Source: Ignavibacterium sp.
Lineage (GTDB): Bacteria; Bacteroidota; Ignavibacteria; Ignavibacteriales; Ignavibacteriaceae
Length of the DNA stretch: 61,818 nt
Direction of reading: 5' to 3'
Assembly: GCA_018335755.1 (NCBI GenBank)
Contig: JAGXRK010000028.1
Location: 1 to 61,818, forward strand
The notes below the pieces were generated by a model. The model was not told the DNA's origin. It did not search any database and saw only the letters and a program-made list of their open reading frames with translations. How positions within the stretch are numbered: position 1 is the first letter of the stretch; each line of letters starts with the position of its first letter. Shown piece by piece: positions 8,084 through 16,462 of the stretch. The position numbers were made by a program, and so were the translations under genes.

Positions 8084-8753
8084 CTGTAGTTCCTTTTCCA
8101 ATTACTGTTAATAACTCATCAATGTTTTCATTACTGACTGCAATAGAACCATTGGTCCAATTATACACAAACGGAAGATTTTTAAATATATAATTAAGTC
8201 TGCCTATACCGTGAATACCCACCATATTACCCAGAACAGATTCAGTTTGAATACAATCATTGTAATAGAAATCGAATTTAATATCGTTGAATTGCCGTTG
8301 TGTGATGTTGCCCCTTCTCAAAGCTTCCGCTCCATCATCAAGATTAGGATAATTTAATCTTAAATATTTATAATAATAGTGTGAAGAATCGATACTGCAT
8401 ATTTTATAAGAGCCAACAGGCGTTGCACCATCATTCTGCATCTTTTTTTTATCTCGCAGATTTCTGCCAAAACTGGCTCTGTAAGACTTAATTAAAACTG
8501 TATCTTCATAAACGTGAAGCATATAGTTTTTTCTGTCAATAAGAATATTTACATCTTCCAGTTTTGTGAAACCTTTTTTCAGCATTGCTTCAGAAAGCGG
8601 AACATCTCTCAGGTTAAGAACAATTCCATAAACAACTGTTCCAGCCAGAAACAGAATAATTCCACTTATAGAAAAAATTATGTTTCTTGCAACAGTTTTG
8701 TTAAAGAATGGTTTAACTGCTGTTAATATTTTTTTTATCTGTTCTAATTTCAT
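8070..8753 (-). CDS. L,D-transpeptidase (YkuD/ErfK) family protein with Ser at the catalytic Cys position
   Basis: A 227-residue protein with one N-terminal membrane segment (about 24-46) and a YkuD-type domain (about 66-227). ILIDRKNYMLHVYED, GATPVGSYKI and GIHGIGRL match the L,D-transpeptidase fold, which forms 3-3 crosslinks or attaches proteins to peptidoglycan in the periplasm. His181-Gly182 are present. The catalytic block, normally G-C-I-A-V/L-S-N, reads WTNGSIAVSN with Ser203 (codon TCT) at the nucleophile position. The protein may be inactive, use Ser, or bind peptidoglycan only. The gene opens the operon with the lipoprotein and omp85 genes. No clear ribosome-binding site precedes the ATG. 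Confidence 0.85.
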   Translation of the reverse strand: MKLEQIKKILTAVKPFFNKTVARNIIFSISGIILFLAGTVVYGIVLNLRDVPLSEAMLKKGFTKLEDVNILIDRKNYMLHVYEDTVLIKSYRASFGRNLRDKKKMQNDGATPVGSYKICSIDSSHYYYKYLRLNYPNLDDGAEALRRGNITQRQFNDIKFDFYYNDCIQTESVLGNMVGIHGIGRLNYIFKNLPFVYNWTNGSIAVSNENIDELLTVIGKGTTVVIK

Positions 8754-8833
8754 CAGGAAATAATTTTATCATGTTAAAATTAAATAAAAATGAAGTAAAT
8801 AATTAGACTTTCAATTCGGCAAGACATAAAAAA

Positions 8834-8855
8834 ACCCAACCTTTTCAGATTGGGT
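8834..8855 (-). terminator. rho-independent terminator after frr
   Basis: Stem ACCCAA/TTGGGT with a 10-base loop. On the minus strand it is followed by seven T. It lies 20 bases beyond the frr stop and separates the translation operon from the envelope operon. Confidence 0.85.
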
Positions 8856-8875
8856 CAAATTCTAATCTAAAAACA

Positions 8876-9430
8876 TCACACTTCCATAATCTCCATCTCT
8901 TTATGCTTAACAATCTCATCAATCATTTTGATATGCTCATCTGTTACTTTTTGTACTTCTAATTCAAAGGTTTTCAATTGATCTTCTGAAATTTTCTTGT
9001 CCTTTTCTTCCTTTTTCAAGTGGTCATTTGCATCGCGACGGACATTTCTAATTGCGATTTTAGATTCTTCGCCAAATTTTTTAATAAGTTTCACAAAATC
9101 TTTTCTTCTTTCTTCAGTTAAGGGAGGAACAGGTATTCTTAAATTTGTTCCGTCACTTACAGGGTTAAAGCCGATATTAGCTTCCAAAATAGCTTTATCA
9201 ATCACTTGTACCATATGTTTATCCCAAGGGGTAATTGACAAAGTATGTGCATCTAGGACAGACACATTTCCAACCTGGCTAACCGGGGTCATTGTCCCGT
9301 AATAGTCTACCCTTATACCATCGAGCAATTGAGTGGTTGCTTTGCCGGTTCTAACTTTTGAAAGTTCATTTCTAAGAGCTTCGAGAGTTTTATCCATCCT
9401 CTGTTTAGCATCTTTAATAATTGGGTTCAT
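8876..9430 (-). CDS. frr: ribosome recycling factor
   Basis: A 184-residue ribosome recycling factor that, with EF-G, splits post-termination ribosomes. Segments RTGKATTQLLDGIRVDYYG, LRIPVPPLTEERR and IAIRNVRRDAND are the family hallmarks. An upstream in-frame start at 9445 exists, but the ATG at 9430 (MNPIIKDAK) has GAGGG just upstream and matches the usual N-terminus. It follows pyrH by 33 bases, the common pyrH-frr pair. Confidence 0.96.
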   Translation of the reverse strand: MNPIIKDAKQRMDKTLEALRNELSKVRTGKATTQLLDGIRVDYYGTMTPVSQVGNVSVLDAHTLSITPWDKHMVQVIDKAILEANIGFNPVSDGTNLRIPVPPLTEERRKDFVKLIKKFGEESKIAIRNVRRDANDHLKKEEKDKKISEDQLKTFELEVQKVTDEHIKMIDEIVKHKEMEIMEV

Positions 9431-9463
9431 ATTTCCCTCGTACATTGTTATTAAAATCTTTTT

Positions 9464-10177
9464 CTAAGAAATATAAGTTCCTATTTGTTCGCCTTTAACA
9501 AGTTTTAATAAGTTGCCCGGAATATCCATATTGAATACCATCATAGGTAAATTATTTTCCTGACAAAGACTTACTGCAGTAAGATCCATTATCCTCAGGT
9601 TTTTCTTTAGAATATCTATGTAGGAAATATTCTCAAATTTTAATGCATCAGGATTTTTTTCCGGATCAGAATCATATACTCCATCTACCCGTGTTCCCTT
9701 TACTATAACATCAGCACCTATTTCAACGGCTCTTAAAGAAGCAGCAGTATCTGTGCTAAAGTAAGGATGACCGGTGCCACCTCCGAAAATAATAACTCTT
9801 CCTTTTTCAAGATGGCGAATTGCTCTGCGTCTGATATATGGTTCGGCAATTTCCTCCATCTTTAATGAGCTCATTAATCTTGTAGCTATTCCTTTTTTTT
9901 CAATAGCATTTTGAAGTGCAAGAGAATTTATAATGGTTGCAAGCATACCCATTTGATCACCGGTAACACGATGAATGCCCTGCGATGCAGCACTTAATCC
10001 CCTATAAATATTACCGCCGCCAATTACTATTCCAAGTTCAACACCTGCATCATAAACCTTTTTCACTTCATCAGAAAAAAAATCAAGCACATCGGAAGAA
10101 ATTCCAAACCCCTGATTACCCATAAGGGATTCGCCGCTTAATTTAAGAAGTACTCTTTTATATTTTAAATTTGCCAT
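9464..10177 (-). CDS. pyrH: UMP kinase
   Basis: A 237-residue bacterial-type UMP kinase (amino-acid kinase fold, not P-loop) making UDP from UMP and [15 protein letters not shown], the glycine-rich [32 protein letters not shown] and [15 protein letters not shown] are diagnostic. It sits between tsf and frr; a strong hairpin separates it from tsf. Confidence 0.97.
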   Translation of the reverse strand: MANLKYKRVLLKLSGESLMGNQGFGISSDVLDFFSDEVKKVYDAGVELGIVIGGGNIYRGLSAASQGIHRVTGDQMGMLATIINSLALQNAIEKKGIATRLMSSLKMEEIAEPYIRRRAIRHLEKGRVIIFGGGTGHPYFSTDTAASLRAVEIGADVIVKGTRVDGVYDSDPEKNPDALKFENISYIDILKKNLRIMDLTAVSLCQENNLPMMVFNMDIPGNLLKLVKGEQIGTYIS

Positions 10178-10239
10178 AAGTTACGATTTTTTGTAAAAGC
10201 CTGATAAAAATTATTTTGTTTACTTTTTAAATATAAAAA

Positions 10240-10268
10240 AAAAGGTCTTAATTAAATTAAGACCTTTT
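10240..10268 (-). terminator. strong hairpin terminator between tsf and pyrH
   Basis: A 13-bp perfect inverted repeat AAAAGGTCTTAAT/ATTAAGACCTTTT with a 3-base loop, followed on the minus strand by a run of T. It is 17 bases past the tsf stop. Being symmetric, it could act on both strands. pyrH-frr transcription then needs read-through or its own promoter. Confidence 0.85.
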
Positions 10269-10285
10269 CATAATTAGAATTCTAA

Positions 10286-11140
10286 TTATTTTTTTTCATC
10301 TCCAAGATGAAAACGCTTAAAGAGAGCAATTTTGGTTTGTGAGTTATTCTTTTTATTGAATTCATTAAGCAGATCGCTTACCGTCTTTGTATTATCTTTA
10401 ATAAAAGCCTGCTCGGCCAGACAACTTTCCTGATAGAATTTATTAAGTCTTCCGGTTGCGATCTTTTCAAGTATCTGTTCCGGTTTACCTTCTTTGCGGG
10501 CAAGTTCTTTGTAGATTTCCATTTCCTTTTCAACAATGTCTTTAGGAACTTCTTCGCGGTAAACACAAAGAGGGCGCATAGCTGCAACCTGCATTGCTAT
10601 ATCTTTACCAATCTGTAAGAGTTCATCTCTACCGTCAGATGCATTATCAAATTTTACAATCACACCAAGTTTTGAACCCATATGAATATAATCAACAAGC
10701 AAGCCATTTTCGGCAGATTCAGTTGCGATTCTTGATATTTCAACTTTTTCACCAACTTTACCCATAACCTGATCAATTTTAGCTTTGATATCAGAATCAT
10801 TAGCAAGTTCGCTGACATCATTAAGTTTTTTACTGTAAACAGTTTCTAAAACGGCATTGGTAAGTGACACAAAGTCTTCACTTTTAGCAACAAAATCAGT
10901 TTCGCAATTTACCTCAACAATTGCAGCAAATTTACTATCTTCAGACACTTTTGTTGCAACCATACCTTCATTAGCAGATTTTTCAGCTCTCTTTGCAGCA
11001 ACTGAGGCACCTTTCTTTCTTAAAATATCAATGGCTTTTTCAAAATCACCATCAGCTTCTGTAAGGGCTTTTTTGCAGTCCATCATACCTGCTCCGGTTT
11101 TCTGCCTTAATTCGTTTACTTGAGCAGCAGTAATAGCCAT
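10286..11140 (-). CDS. tsf: elongation factor Ts
   Basis: A 284-residue nucleotide-exchange factor for EF-Tu. The N-terminal UBA-like domain contains LRQKTGAGMMDCKKAL, and the core has the signature VEVNCETDFVAKSEDF. It directly follows rpsB, with a 24-base gap, as in most bacteria. The length is normal. Confidence 0.97.
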   Translation of the reverse strand: MAITAAQVNELRQKTGAGMMDCKKALTEADGDFEKAIDILRKKGASVAAKRAEKSANEGMVATKVSEDSKFAAIVEVNCETDFVAKSEDFVSLTNAVLETVYSKKLNDVSELANDSDIKAKIDQVMGKVGEKVEISRIATESAENGLLVDYIHMGSKLGVIVKFDNASDGRDELLQIGKDIAMQVAAMRPLCVYREEVPKDIVEKEMEIYKELARKEGKPEQILEKIATGRLNKFYQESCLAEQAFIKDNTKTVSDLLNEFNKKNNSQTKIALFKRFHLGDEKK

Positions 11141-11164
11141 AACTTAATTTCCTTTCAAAATTTA

Positions 11165-12088
11165 TTATTCAGAAGATTTCTCTTCGCCTTCATTTTTCTT
11201 ACTATCGACAGAATCTTTTTGCTCAGCTTTAGACTCTTCAGCTTTTTTTGCTTTTTCAGCCTCAGCTTTTCGTTTTTCTTCAGCCTTCTTTTCAGCTAAT
11301 TCCTTTCTTAGCTTTTCTTTTGCAGCAGCTTCTTCTGCTTTTTCTGCTTCACGCTCTTTTCTGAGTCTTTCCTTTTCGGCAGCTTCTTCAGCTTTTATTT
11401 CTTTTAATTTTGCTTCACCTTCAAGTATAGAATCTGCCATAAATCCGGTAATTATCTCAATAGTTTTAACTGCATCATCATTTGCCGGAATAACATAGTC
11501 GGCTTCATCAGGATCACAATTTGTATCAACAATTGCAAAGACCGGAATTTTAAGCCGATGTGCTTCTTTAACTGCAATATCTTCTTTCTTAATATCTACA
11601 ATAAAAATAGCTCCAGGAATTTTATTCATAGATTCAACGCCTTCAAGAACTTTTTTCAGCTTGTCTTTTTCACGCGTTAAGAATAACCTTTCTTTCTTAG
11701 TAATCTTATCAAAAGTTCCGTCGGTTTCCTGCTTTTCAATATTGTTTAGTCTTTTAATACTTTTCCGGATAGTTGAAAAGTTTGTAAGCATTCCACCAAG
11801 CCATCTTTCGCTAACCCAGTTCATACCGCATCTTCTGGCTTCTGTTTCTATAATATTCTTTGCTTGTTTTTTTGTGCCGACAAAAAGTACTCGTTTACCA
11901 TCAGCAACTAACTTGGAAAGTTCTTCAGCTGCTTCTGCTAAGAGACCTTGAGTCTTTTTTAGATCGATGATGTGAATACCGTTTTTCTCCATGAAAATAT
12001 AGGGTTTCATTTTAGGATTCCAACGGCGGGTAAGATGACCGAAATGTGCACCACCCTCAATGAGCGCAGTAATGTCTACTTTTTTCAT
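11165..12088 (-). CDS. rpsB: 30S ribosomal protein S2 with charged C-terminal tail
   Basis: A 307-residue S2 protein. The N-terminal [39 protein letters not shown] and [14 protein letters not shown] are typical. After about residue 225 there is an 80-residue tail made mostly of Lys, Glu and Ala in helical or coiled-coil style, longer than in E. coli S2. The ATG has a good AGGAG upstream. It precedes tsf. Confidence 0.97.
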   Translation of the reverse strand: MKKVDITALIEGGAHFGHLTRRWNPKMKPYIFMEKNGIHIIDLKKTQGLLAEAAEELSKLVADGKRVLFVGTKKQAKNIIETEARRCGMNWVSERWLGGMLTNFSTIRKSIKRLNNIEKQETDGTFDKITKKERLFLTREKDKLKKVLEGVESMNKIPGAIFIVDIKKEDIAVKEAHRLKIPVFAIVDTNCDPDEADYVIPANDDAVKTIEIITGFMADSILEGEAKLKEIKAEEAAEKERLRKEREAEKAEEAAAKEKLRKELAEKKAEEKRKAEAEKAKKAEESKAEQKDSVDSKKNEGEEKSSE

Positions 12089-12129
12089 TATTTCTCCTGT
12101 TTAGCTTCTACCTTCTTCAACTTTACCTT

Positions 12130-12157
12130 CCACCCCTGTTAATCGGGGCACAGGTGG
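12130..12157 (-). promoter_or_regulatory. candidate rpsB 5' leader hairpin
   Basis: In the 152-base spacer between rpsI and rpsB, the minus strand can pair CCACC-TGT with ACA-GGGGTGG (a stem with a 2-base bulge). An alternative CCCC/GGGG pairing within the same bases is mutually exclusive with it. Such a leader would suit autoregulation by S2, but I cannot show that it is more than a processing hairpin or weak terminator. Confidence 0.3.
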
Positions 12158-12240
12158 TAAATCAGAAAGTATGATTATTTATTAAGTTATGTTCAAATTT
12201 TAGTTCAAGTAAAAACCTGAACAAGAAACTGAACGGGTTA

Positions 12241-12627
12241 TTATCTTTTAGAAAACTGAAATCTTTTTCTTGCTTTTGGTTGTCCGTATTTCTTTCTTTC
12301 AACCATTCTCGGATCTCTGGTTAAGAGTCCCAGAGCTTTAAGTGCGGGTCTGTAATCCGGATTGAGCTCAATGAGTGCTCTTGCAATACCTAATCTTACA
12401 GCCTGAGCCTGACCAGTAGTACCACCACCTTTAACGTTTACCTTAACATCAAACTTTCCTGCTGTTTCAGTAACCTTAAAAGGCAGAAGTATATCTTCAC
12501 GACTTAACAATTGCGGAAAAAACTTTTCAAATTCCTGGTTGTTAACAGTAATAACACCGGAACCGTTTCTTAGTATTACTCTTGCAACGGCAGTTTTTCT
12601 TCTTCCAACATAAATTTTATCGGCCAT
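12241..12627 (-). CDS. rpsI: 30S ribosomal protein S9
   Basis: A 128-residue S9 protein. [10 protein letters not shown] near the N-terminus, [21 protein letters not shown] in the middle (two overlapping family motifs) and the basic end [11 protein letters not shown], which reaches the ribosomal P site, are all present. It starts 3 bases after rplM. Confidence 0.97.
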   Translation of the reverse strand: MADKIYVGRRKTAVARVILRNGSGVITVNNQEFEKFFPQLLSREDILLPFKVTETAGKFDVKVNVKGGGTTGQAQAVRLGIARALIELNPDYRPALKALGLLTRDPRMVERKKYGQPKARKRFQFSKR

Positions 12628-12630
12628 TAA

Positions 12631-13080
12631 TTACTTCTCCATAAAGCTAATTGGTTCAGGTTTCTGTGCAGCGTGCGGATGATTTTCACCCACATAAACT
12701 TTTAATTTTTTAATAAGTTTTTTTCCGAGACGGTTTTTAGGAAGCATTCCTTTAACAGCATTCTCAACAATGAACTCAGGTTTTTTAATAAGCATATCCT
12801 GAATGTTAGTAATCTTCTGACCACCGGGATAGCCCGAATGGCGGATATATTGTTTTAAAGTTTCTCTCTTTCCGGTTACTTTAACTTTATCGGCGTTTAC
12901 AACAACAACAAAATCACCGGTATCCATATTCGGTGTAAAGATTGCCTTGTTCTTGCCTCTAATAATGCTTGCAACCTGAGATGCTAATCTTCCTAGAATC
13001 TGATCTTTCGCATCAACGAGATACCACTTTCTATCTGCGTCTTCTGTGCGTATAAATTTCGTTAATTTTTCTTGTTTCAC
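12631..13080 (-). CDS. rplM: 50S ribosomal protein L13
   Basis: A 149-residue L13 protein. [36 protein letters not shown] and [16 protein letters not shown] are the conserved blocks. It is the first gene of the rplM-rpsI-rpsB-tsf cluster. The start codon has a strong GGAGGA ribosome-binding site, and a promoter candidate lies about 45-75 bases upstream. Confidence 0.97.
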   Translation of the reverse strand: MKQEKLTKFIRTEDADRKWYLVDAKDQILGRLASQVASIIRGKNKAIFTPNMDTGDFVVVVNADKVKVTGKRETLKQYIRHSGYPGGQKITNIQDMLIKKPEFIVENAVKGMLPKNRLGKKLIKKLKVYVGENHPHAAQKPEPISFMEK

Positions 13081-13123
13081 GTATTTATCCTCCGAAACCT
13101 GAAATCATTTCAAATAAAGAGTC

Positions 13124-13154
13124 GAAAGATATGGCTTACCATTTGAAATGTCAA
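13124..13154 (-). promoter_or_regulatory. candidate promoter of the rplM operon
   Basis: On the minus strand TTGACA (13149-13154) is followed after exactly 17 bases by TATCTT. The same place also fits a Bacteroidota-type -7 element as TATCTTTC. Transcription would start about 40 bases ahead of the rplM ATG. Based on the sequence match only. Confidence 0.5.
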
Positions 13155-13196
13155 GAATCAGTAAAGCTAATAATTAGGATAAAATTATAAATTATT

Positions 13197-13217
13197 GCCC
13201 CGGCTCAATACCGGGGC
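13197..13217 (-). terminator. hairpin terminator after the DUF4412 gene
   Basis: Perfect 7-bp stem GCCCCGG/CCGGGGC with a 7-base loop in an AT-rich spacer, 21 bases beyond the DUF4412 stop. The following minus-strand bases are AT-rich (AATAATTTATAATTTT) without a pure T run. Confidence 0.6.
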
Positions 13218-13237
13218 GAATGACTGAAGGTGGAAAG

Positions 13238-13906
13238 TTACTTTAAATTTTGCAAATTAAACGAGGGCATTTCAAATTTTTGATAACCGGAAGGTGCTGA
13301 AAATAAAGAATTATCAAGTTTTTGCTTATTTACTTCTAATACTTCAAAGGTATTCAGGTGCTTGCCTGATTGATAAACTTTTGCAAGCATAGGGAAAAAA
13401 CTTTGGGCAGAGAGCTTTGATGTCCAATCAGATCCGCCGCCAGCCATAGGGTTACCGGAAAATAGAAATCCGCCAAGCTCGGTAGTAATCCAGGTTTCCG
13501 TGGTTAATCCTTCATCTTCAATTATCCACTTTTCACACTTATACCCATTAATAGTTTTTGTTTCACCGGTTTTATTAATTTTTGCCTTTGAAGTGCTTTC
13601 ATCAAAGTATGATTCGGTGTCTATTCCATCCAGAGGCATTTCCATATACATTTTTTGCTGCGGCATGACAATAGTCATCTTCATAGCTTTAGAATCGAAT
13701 ATCATAGCACCAGTTTCACCCATATCCTTAACGTCAAGCCGGAATTTGTCTCCTTTAACAAAATAATCTATTGTATGTTTCTTACCTTCTTCGGTAACCT
13801 GGATTTTAAGTTTACCTTCGAACTGAGACTGTGCAATAAGAAGGTATTGAAATGCAAAAGAGAAAACAAATATCAGCAGAGCGGAAAGATTTTTTTTTGT
13901 AATCAT
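13238..13906 (-). CDS. DUF4412 domain-containing secreted protein
   Basis: A 222-residue protein with an N-terminal signal peptide (ending LLIAQ) and a DUF4412-type body: FEGKLKIQVTEEGKK, YFVKGDKFRLDVK, then MTIVMPQQKMYMEMPL and NGYKCEKWIIEDEG. The fold resembles periplasmic lipoprotein-carrier-like beta sheets, but the function is unknown. It lies downstream of the membrane-anchored 234-residue protein with a 15-base gap, so the two probably form an operon. Confidence 0.75.
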   Translation of the reverse strand: MITKKNLSALLIFVFSFAFQYLLIAQSQFEGKLKIQVTEEGKKHTIDYFVKGDKFRLDVKDMGETGAMIFDSKAMKMTIVMPQQKMYMEMPLDGIDTESYFDESTSKAKINKTGETKTINGYKCEKWIIEDEGLTTETWITTELGGFLFSGNPMAGGGSDWTSKLSAQSFFPMLAKVYQSGKHLNTFEVLEVNKQKLDNSLFSAPSGYQKFEMPSFNLQNLK

Positions 13907-13921
13907 TATATCTCCTTATAT

Positions 13922-14626
13922 TTAGAAAAAAGTTGATCCGAAATTAAAAGTTTTGATCATACCAAAGAATCTTGGCTGGAAAGATTTAAATGCCTCCTCA
14001 CCAACCATCATCAGTTTTATGTTAAAGTCCTCACCTGTTTCTGTTCTAAGATAAACATTTTGAATATAATAATCCTCAATAATTTCAGGATCATTGTAAT
14101 AAGCAATAAAATCTTTATACTCCAGCTGATTTTGATACTTCTGTTCATTAAAATAATATTTTTCTTTTACTTCAATATGTATGTAAGGGGGCGGATCATA
14201 AAGACCGTCGGAAGCCCAGAAAGTCACACCGTCAAGTTTATTCTTTACATTTTGATCTATAAAAGTCCAGCCTCGGGGATATTTTATGGAGACATTAAGT
14301 GTACTCTCTTTATAAATCTGATCAAGGTTTGTTGTATCTGCGTTTATATCACGAAAAGAAAAATTTTGTGTAGCAGAAACATCAGCAGGGTTTAACAGTT
14401 CCTGCGGATTATTATCTATAAGTTCTTCTTTCTCAAATATCTGTGCTGACTTAGTATATTCATTGAATTCAACAGAATAAAATCCAGGATTAACCAATGC
14501 ACTTTTTACTGACATGTTTGCCAGAAAAGCAATGATGAAGAATCCCGCAATATGGAAAAAGATTGAGAGCACTGATGATCTCAACCATTTTAAGGATTCT
14601 GTTTTTTTGTCAGTTTGTAAATGCAA
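13922..14626 (-). CDS. membrane-anchored protein of unknown function
   Basis: About 234 residues, starting with TTG. One N-terminal hydrophobic segment follows a basic stretch (LKWLRSSVLSIFFHIAGFFI), giving a signal-anchor topology like that of TonB-type proteins. The periplasmic part begins with a low-complexity acidic linker. It ends in a 140-residue domain (VSIKYPRGWTFIDQ through FNFGSTFF) that resembles PsbP/DUF-type stress domains, which often start with a YPxGW-like strand. I do not recognise the family with confidence. It sits upstream of the DUF4412 gene and is divergent from the epimerase gene. Confidence 0.6.
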   Translation of the reverse strand: MHLQTDKKTESLKWLRSSVLSIFFHIAGFFIIAFLANMSVKSALVNPGFYSVEFNEYTKSAQIFEKEELIDNNPQELLNPADVSATQNFSFRDINADTTNLDQIYKESTLNVSIKYPRGWTFIDQNVKNKLDGVTFWASDGLYDPPPYIHIEVKEKYYFNEQKYQNQLEYKDFIAYYNDPEIIEDYYIQNVYLRTETGEDFNIKLMMVGEEAFKSFQPRFFGMIKTFNFGSTFF

Positions 14627-14668
14627 TTGAATTTAAACTTTATGTTTCTTTTGATCTTCTTATTTTGC

Positions 14669-14699
14669 TTTGAAGCATTTTTCAAATTCTGTAACTTTA
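14669..14699 (+). promoter_or_regulatory. candidate Bacteroidota-type promoter for the epimerase gene
   Basis: TTTG (14669-14672) and TAACTTTA (14692-14699) are separated by 19 bases, close to the known TTTG/TAnnTTTG housekeeping promoter of Bacteroidota, with one mismatch in the last base. The expected start lies about 25 bases upstream of the ATG at 14732. Confidence 0.45.
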
Positions 14700-14731
14700 A
14701 ATTCTAATTTTTAACAAACAAAAGAAAGTCC

Positions 14732-15769
14732 ATGAATTTTCTAATTACAGGCGGTGCTGGATTTTTAGGCATTAATTTAGTAAGATATTTACATACCAGA
14801 GGTCATAAAGTTACTTCTCTTGATATTGTTCCATTTGATTATAAAGATATGAATGCTAAAATTGAGATAATCACTGGTGACATCCGGGATAAGGAAATAG
14901 TTGAAAATGCAGTGCAGGGGCGCGATATAATTGTGCATACAGCAGCAGCACTTCCGTTGTATAAACCGGAAGATATTTATTCAACCGACATTGACGGTAC
15001 GAGAAATATGATCGAAGCCGGAAAAAAAGCCGGTGTAAAAAGATTCATACACATATCATCAACAGCGGTATATGGAATACCTGATCATCATCCGCTCTTA
15101 GAAGAGGATAAGCTTGATGGTGTTGGTCCTTATGGTGAAGCAAAAATTCTTGCTGAAGAAGAATGCCTGAAAATGCGTAAGGAAGGAATGTGTGTGCCTA
15201 TTCTTAGACCTAAATCATTCATTGGGCCGGAAAGATTAGGTGTTTTTGATTTGCTTTACGACTGGGCATTGGATGGAAGAGGTTTCCCGATGATTGGTAA
15301 CGGCAAGAATCGTTATCAGCTTCTGGATGTTGAAGATCTTTGCGAAGCAATTTATTTATGCACAACACTTGATGAAAAAATTGTTAATGATACATTTAAC
15401 ATCGGTGCAAAAGAATTCACAACAATGAGAGAAGATTATCAGGCGGTTCTTGACAAAGCCGGTTATGGTAAAAAGATAAAATCGCTTCCCGAGAAACCGA
15501 TCATCTTTACATTAAGAGTACTTGAGGCGATGAAACTTTCCCCGCTTTATAAATGGGTTTATGAAACTGCATCAAAAGATTCTTTCGTTTCAATTGAAAA
15601 AGCAGAAAAGATTTTGGGATATAAACCAAAGTTCTCTAATAAAGATGCTTTGTTAAGAAATTTTCAATGGTATATTGATCATCGTGATGAATTTAAAGAT
15701 ACCGGTGGAGTGTCTCATCGCGTTCCGTGGAAACAAGGTATATTGAGATTAGCAAAAATTTTCTTTTAA
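14732..15769 (+). CDS. NAD-dependent epimerase/dehydratase (extended SDR)
   Basis: A 345-residue extended short-chain dehydrogenase. The Rossmann motif GGAGFLG is at 7-13, Asp31 after the second strand suggests NAD rather than NADP, and the catalytic triad is Ser110 (ISST), Tyr134 and Lys138 (GPYGEAK). The C-terminal part carries a substrate-binding domain with [13 protein letters not shown]. These enzymes act on nucleotide sugars or sterol-like substrates; the sequence does not fix the substrate. It is the first gene of a plus-strand run. Confidence 0.85.
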   Translation: MNFLITGGAGFLGINLVRYLHTRGHKVTSLDIVPFDYKDMNAKIEIITGDIRDKEIVENAVQGRDIIVHTAAALPLYKPEDIYSTDIDGTRNMIEAGKKAGVKRFIHISSTAVYGIPDHHPLLEEDKLDGVGPYGEAKILAEEECLKMRKEGMCVPILRPKSFIGPERLGVFDLLYDWALDGRGFPMIGNGKNRYQLLDVEDLCEAIYLCTTLDEKIVNDTFNIGAKEFTTMREDYQAVLDKAGYGKKIKSLPEKPIIFTLRVLEAMKLSPLYKWVYETASKDSFVSIEKAEKILGYKPKFSNKDALLRNFQWYIDHRDEFKDTGGVSHRVPWKQGILRLAKIFF

Positions 15770-15799
15770 TCTTTTTACTAATTTATTTTTTATATTCTG

Positions 15800-16009
15800 A
15801 TGAATAAAGATCTATTTAAACTGGACAAGAATTCTTTTGCGGTAACTTCCATAGCAAAGAATGAAAATGACGTTGGATACTGGCTATCTAAAACACCTGA
15901 AGAAAGAGTTCTTGCTATTGAATTTTTAAGACAAATGATGTTTGGCTATGATCCGCTTACAGAAAGACTTCAGCGAGTTTTTGAAACTGCTGAATTTAAA
16001 GCAAGTTAA
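15800..16009 (+). CDS. small protein preceding a nucleotidyltransferase (possible antitoxin-like partner)
   Basis: A 69-residue protein (MNKDLFKLDKNSFAV start; core WLSKTPEERVLAIEFLRQ; then YDPLTERLQRVFE). I recall similar small proteins next to nucleotidyltransferase genes but know no function. Its last 62 bases overlap the following gene in another frame. No ribosome-binding site is evident before the ATG. The coupling suggests a two-protein unit such as toxin-antitoxin, which is inference. Confidence 0.65.
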   Translation: MNKDLFKLDKNSFAVTSIAKNENDVGYWLSKTPEERVLAIEFLRQMMFGYDPLTERLQRVFETAEFKAS

Positions 16010-16391
16010 ATATCTTATTGTAGGAGGATGGGCTGTAGGATATTACGGACATCCCAGAGCAACAGGAGATATTGATATTTGGGTTTCCACAGAAATGGAA
16101 AATGCATTCAAACTCGTGGAAGTTTTTAAAGAGTTTGGATTCGATGTCCAGGAACTTTCGGTCGATCTGTTTACAAAAAAAAATCAGATCACAAGAATTG
16201 GTGTTCCCCCTTTGCGAATAGAAATTTTTACCTCCATCTCAGGTGTAAATTTCGAAGAATGCTATGCAAAACGAAAAACTGAAAAAATAGATGATATCGA
16301 AATGAATTTTATCGGGTTGGAAGATCTTAAAAAAAATAAAGCGGCGGCTAAACGCTACAGAGATTTGGACGATTTGGAAAGATTACAATAA
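15948..16391 (+). CDS. nucleotidyltransferase-fold protein (MNT/AbiEii-like)
   Basis: About 147 residues. GGWAVGYYGHPRATGDIDIW is the nucleotidyltransferase signature: a Gly-rich turn, then the D-I-D metal ligands, with a further acidic strand RIEIFTS. Proteins of this kind include minimal nucleotidyltransferases that act as antitoxins to HEPN toxins, and AbiEii-type toxins. An in-frame TTG lies at 15942; I prefer the ATG at 15948. The start lies within the preceding small gene. The C-terminal end, KAAAKRYRDLDDLERL, is the usual KxxxxRxxDxxDLxxL pattern. Confidence 0.8.
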   Translation: MIRLQKDFSEFLKLLNLKQVKYLIVGGWAVGYYGHPRATGDIDIWVSTEMENAFKLVEVFKEFGFDVQELSVDLFTKKNQITRIGVPPLRIEIFTSISGVNFEECYAKRKTEKIDDIEMNFIGLEDLKKNKAAAKRYRDLDDLERLQ

Positions 16392-16446
16392 TAAAATTGA
16401 TCATCTAAAACAATAAAATTATTTAATTAAAAATAATGAAGTAATT

Positions 16447-16456
16447 AAAAGGAGGT
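16447..16456 (+). promoter_or_regulatory. near-perfect Shine-Dalgarno site
   Basis: AAAAGGAGGT lies 6 bases before the ATG at 16463. It is one of the best matches to the 16S rRNA tail in the window, where many genes have weak or no sites, and predicts strong translation of the deoxyhypusine-synthase-like gene. Confidence 0.75.
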
Positions 16457-16462
16457 TATAAA

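Noticed and set aside
11661..11951. Plus-strand open frame opposite rpsB
   Set aside because: Antisense of a conserved ribosomal gene; composition is that of reversed codons.
13922..14626. TonB
   Set aside because: The N-terminal anchor is similar in layout, but there is no Pro-rich linker and the C-terminal domain lacks TonB motifs.
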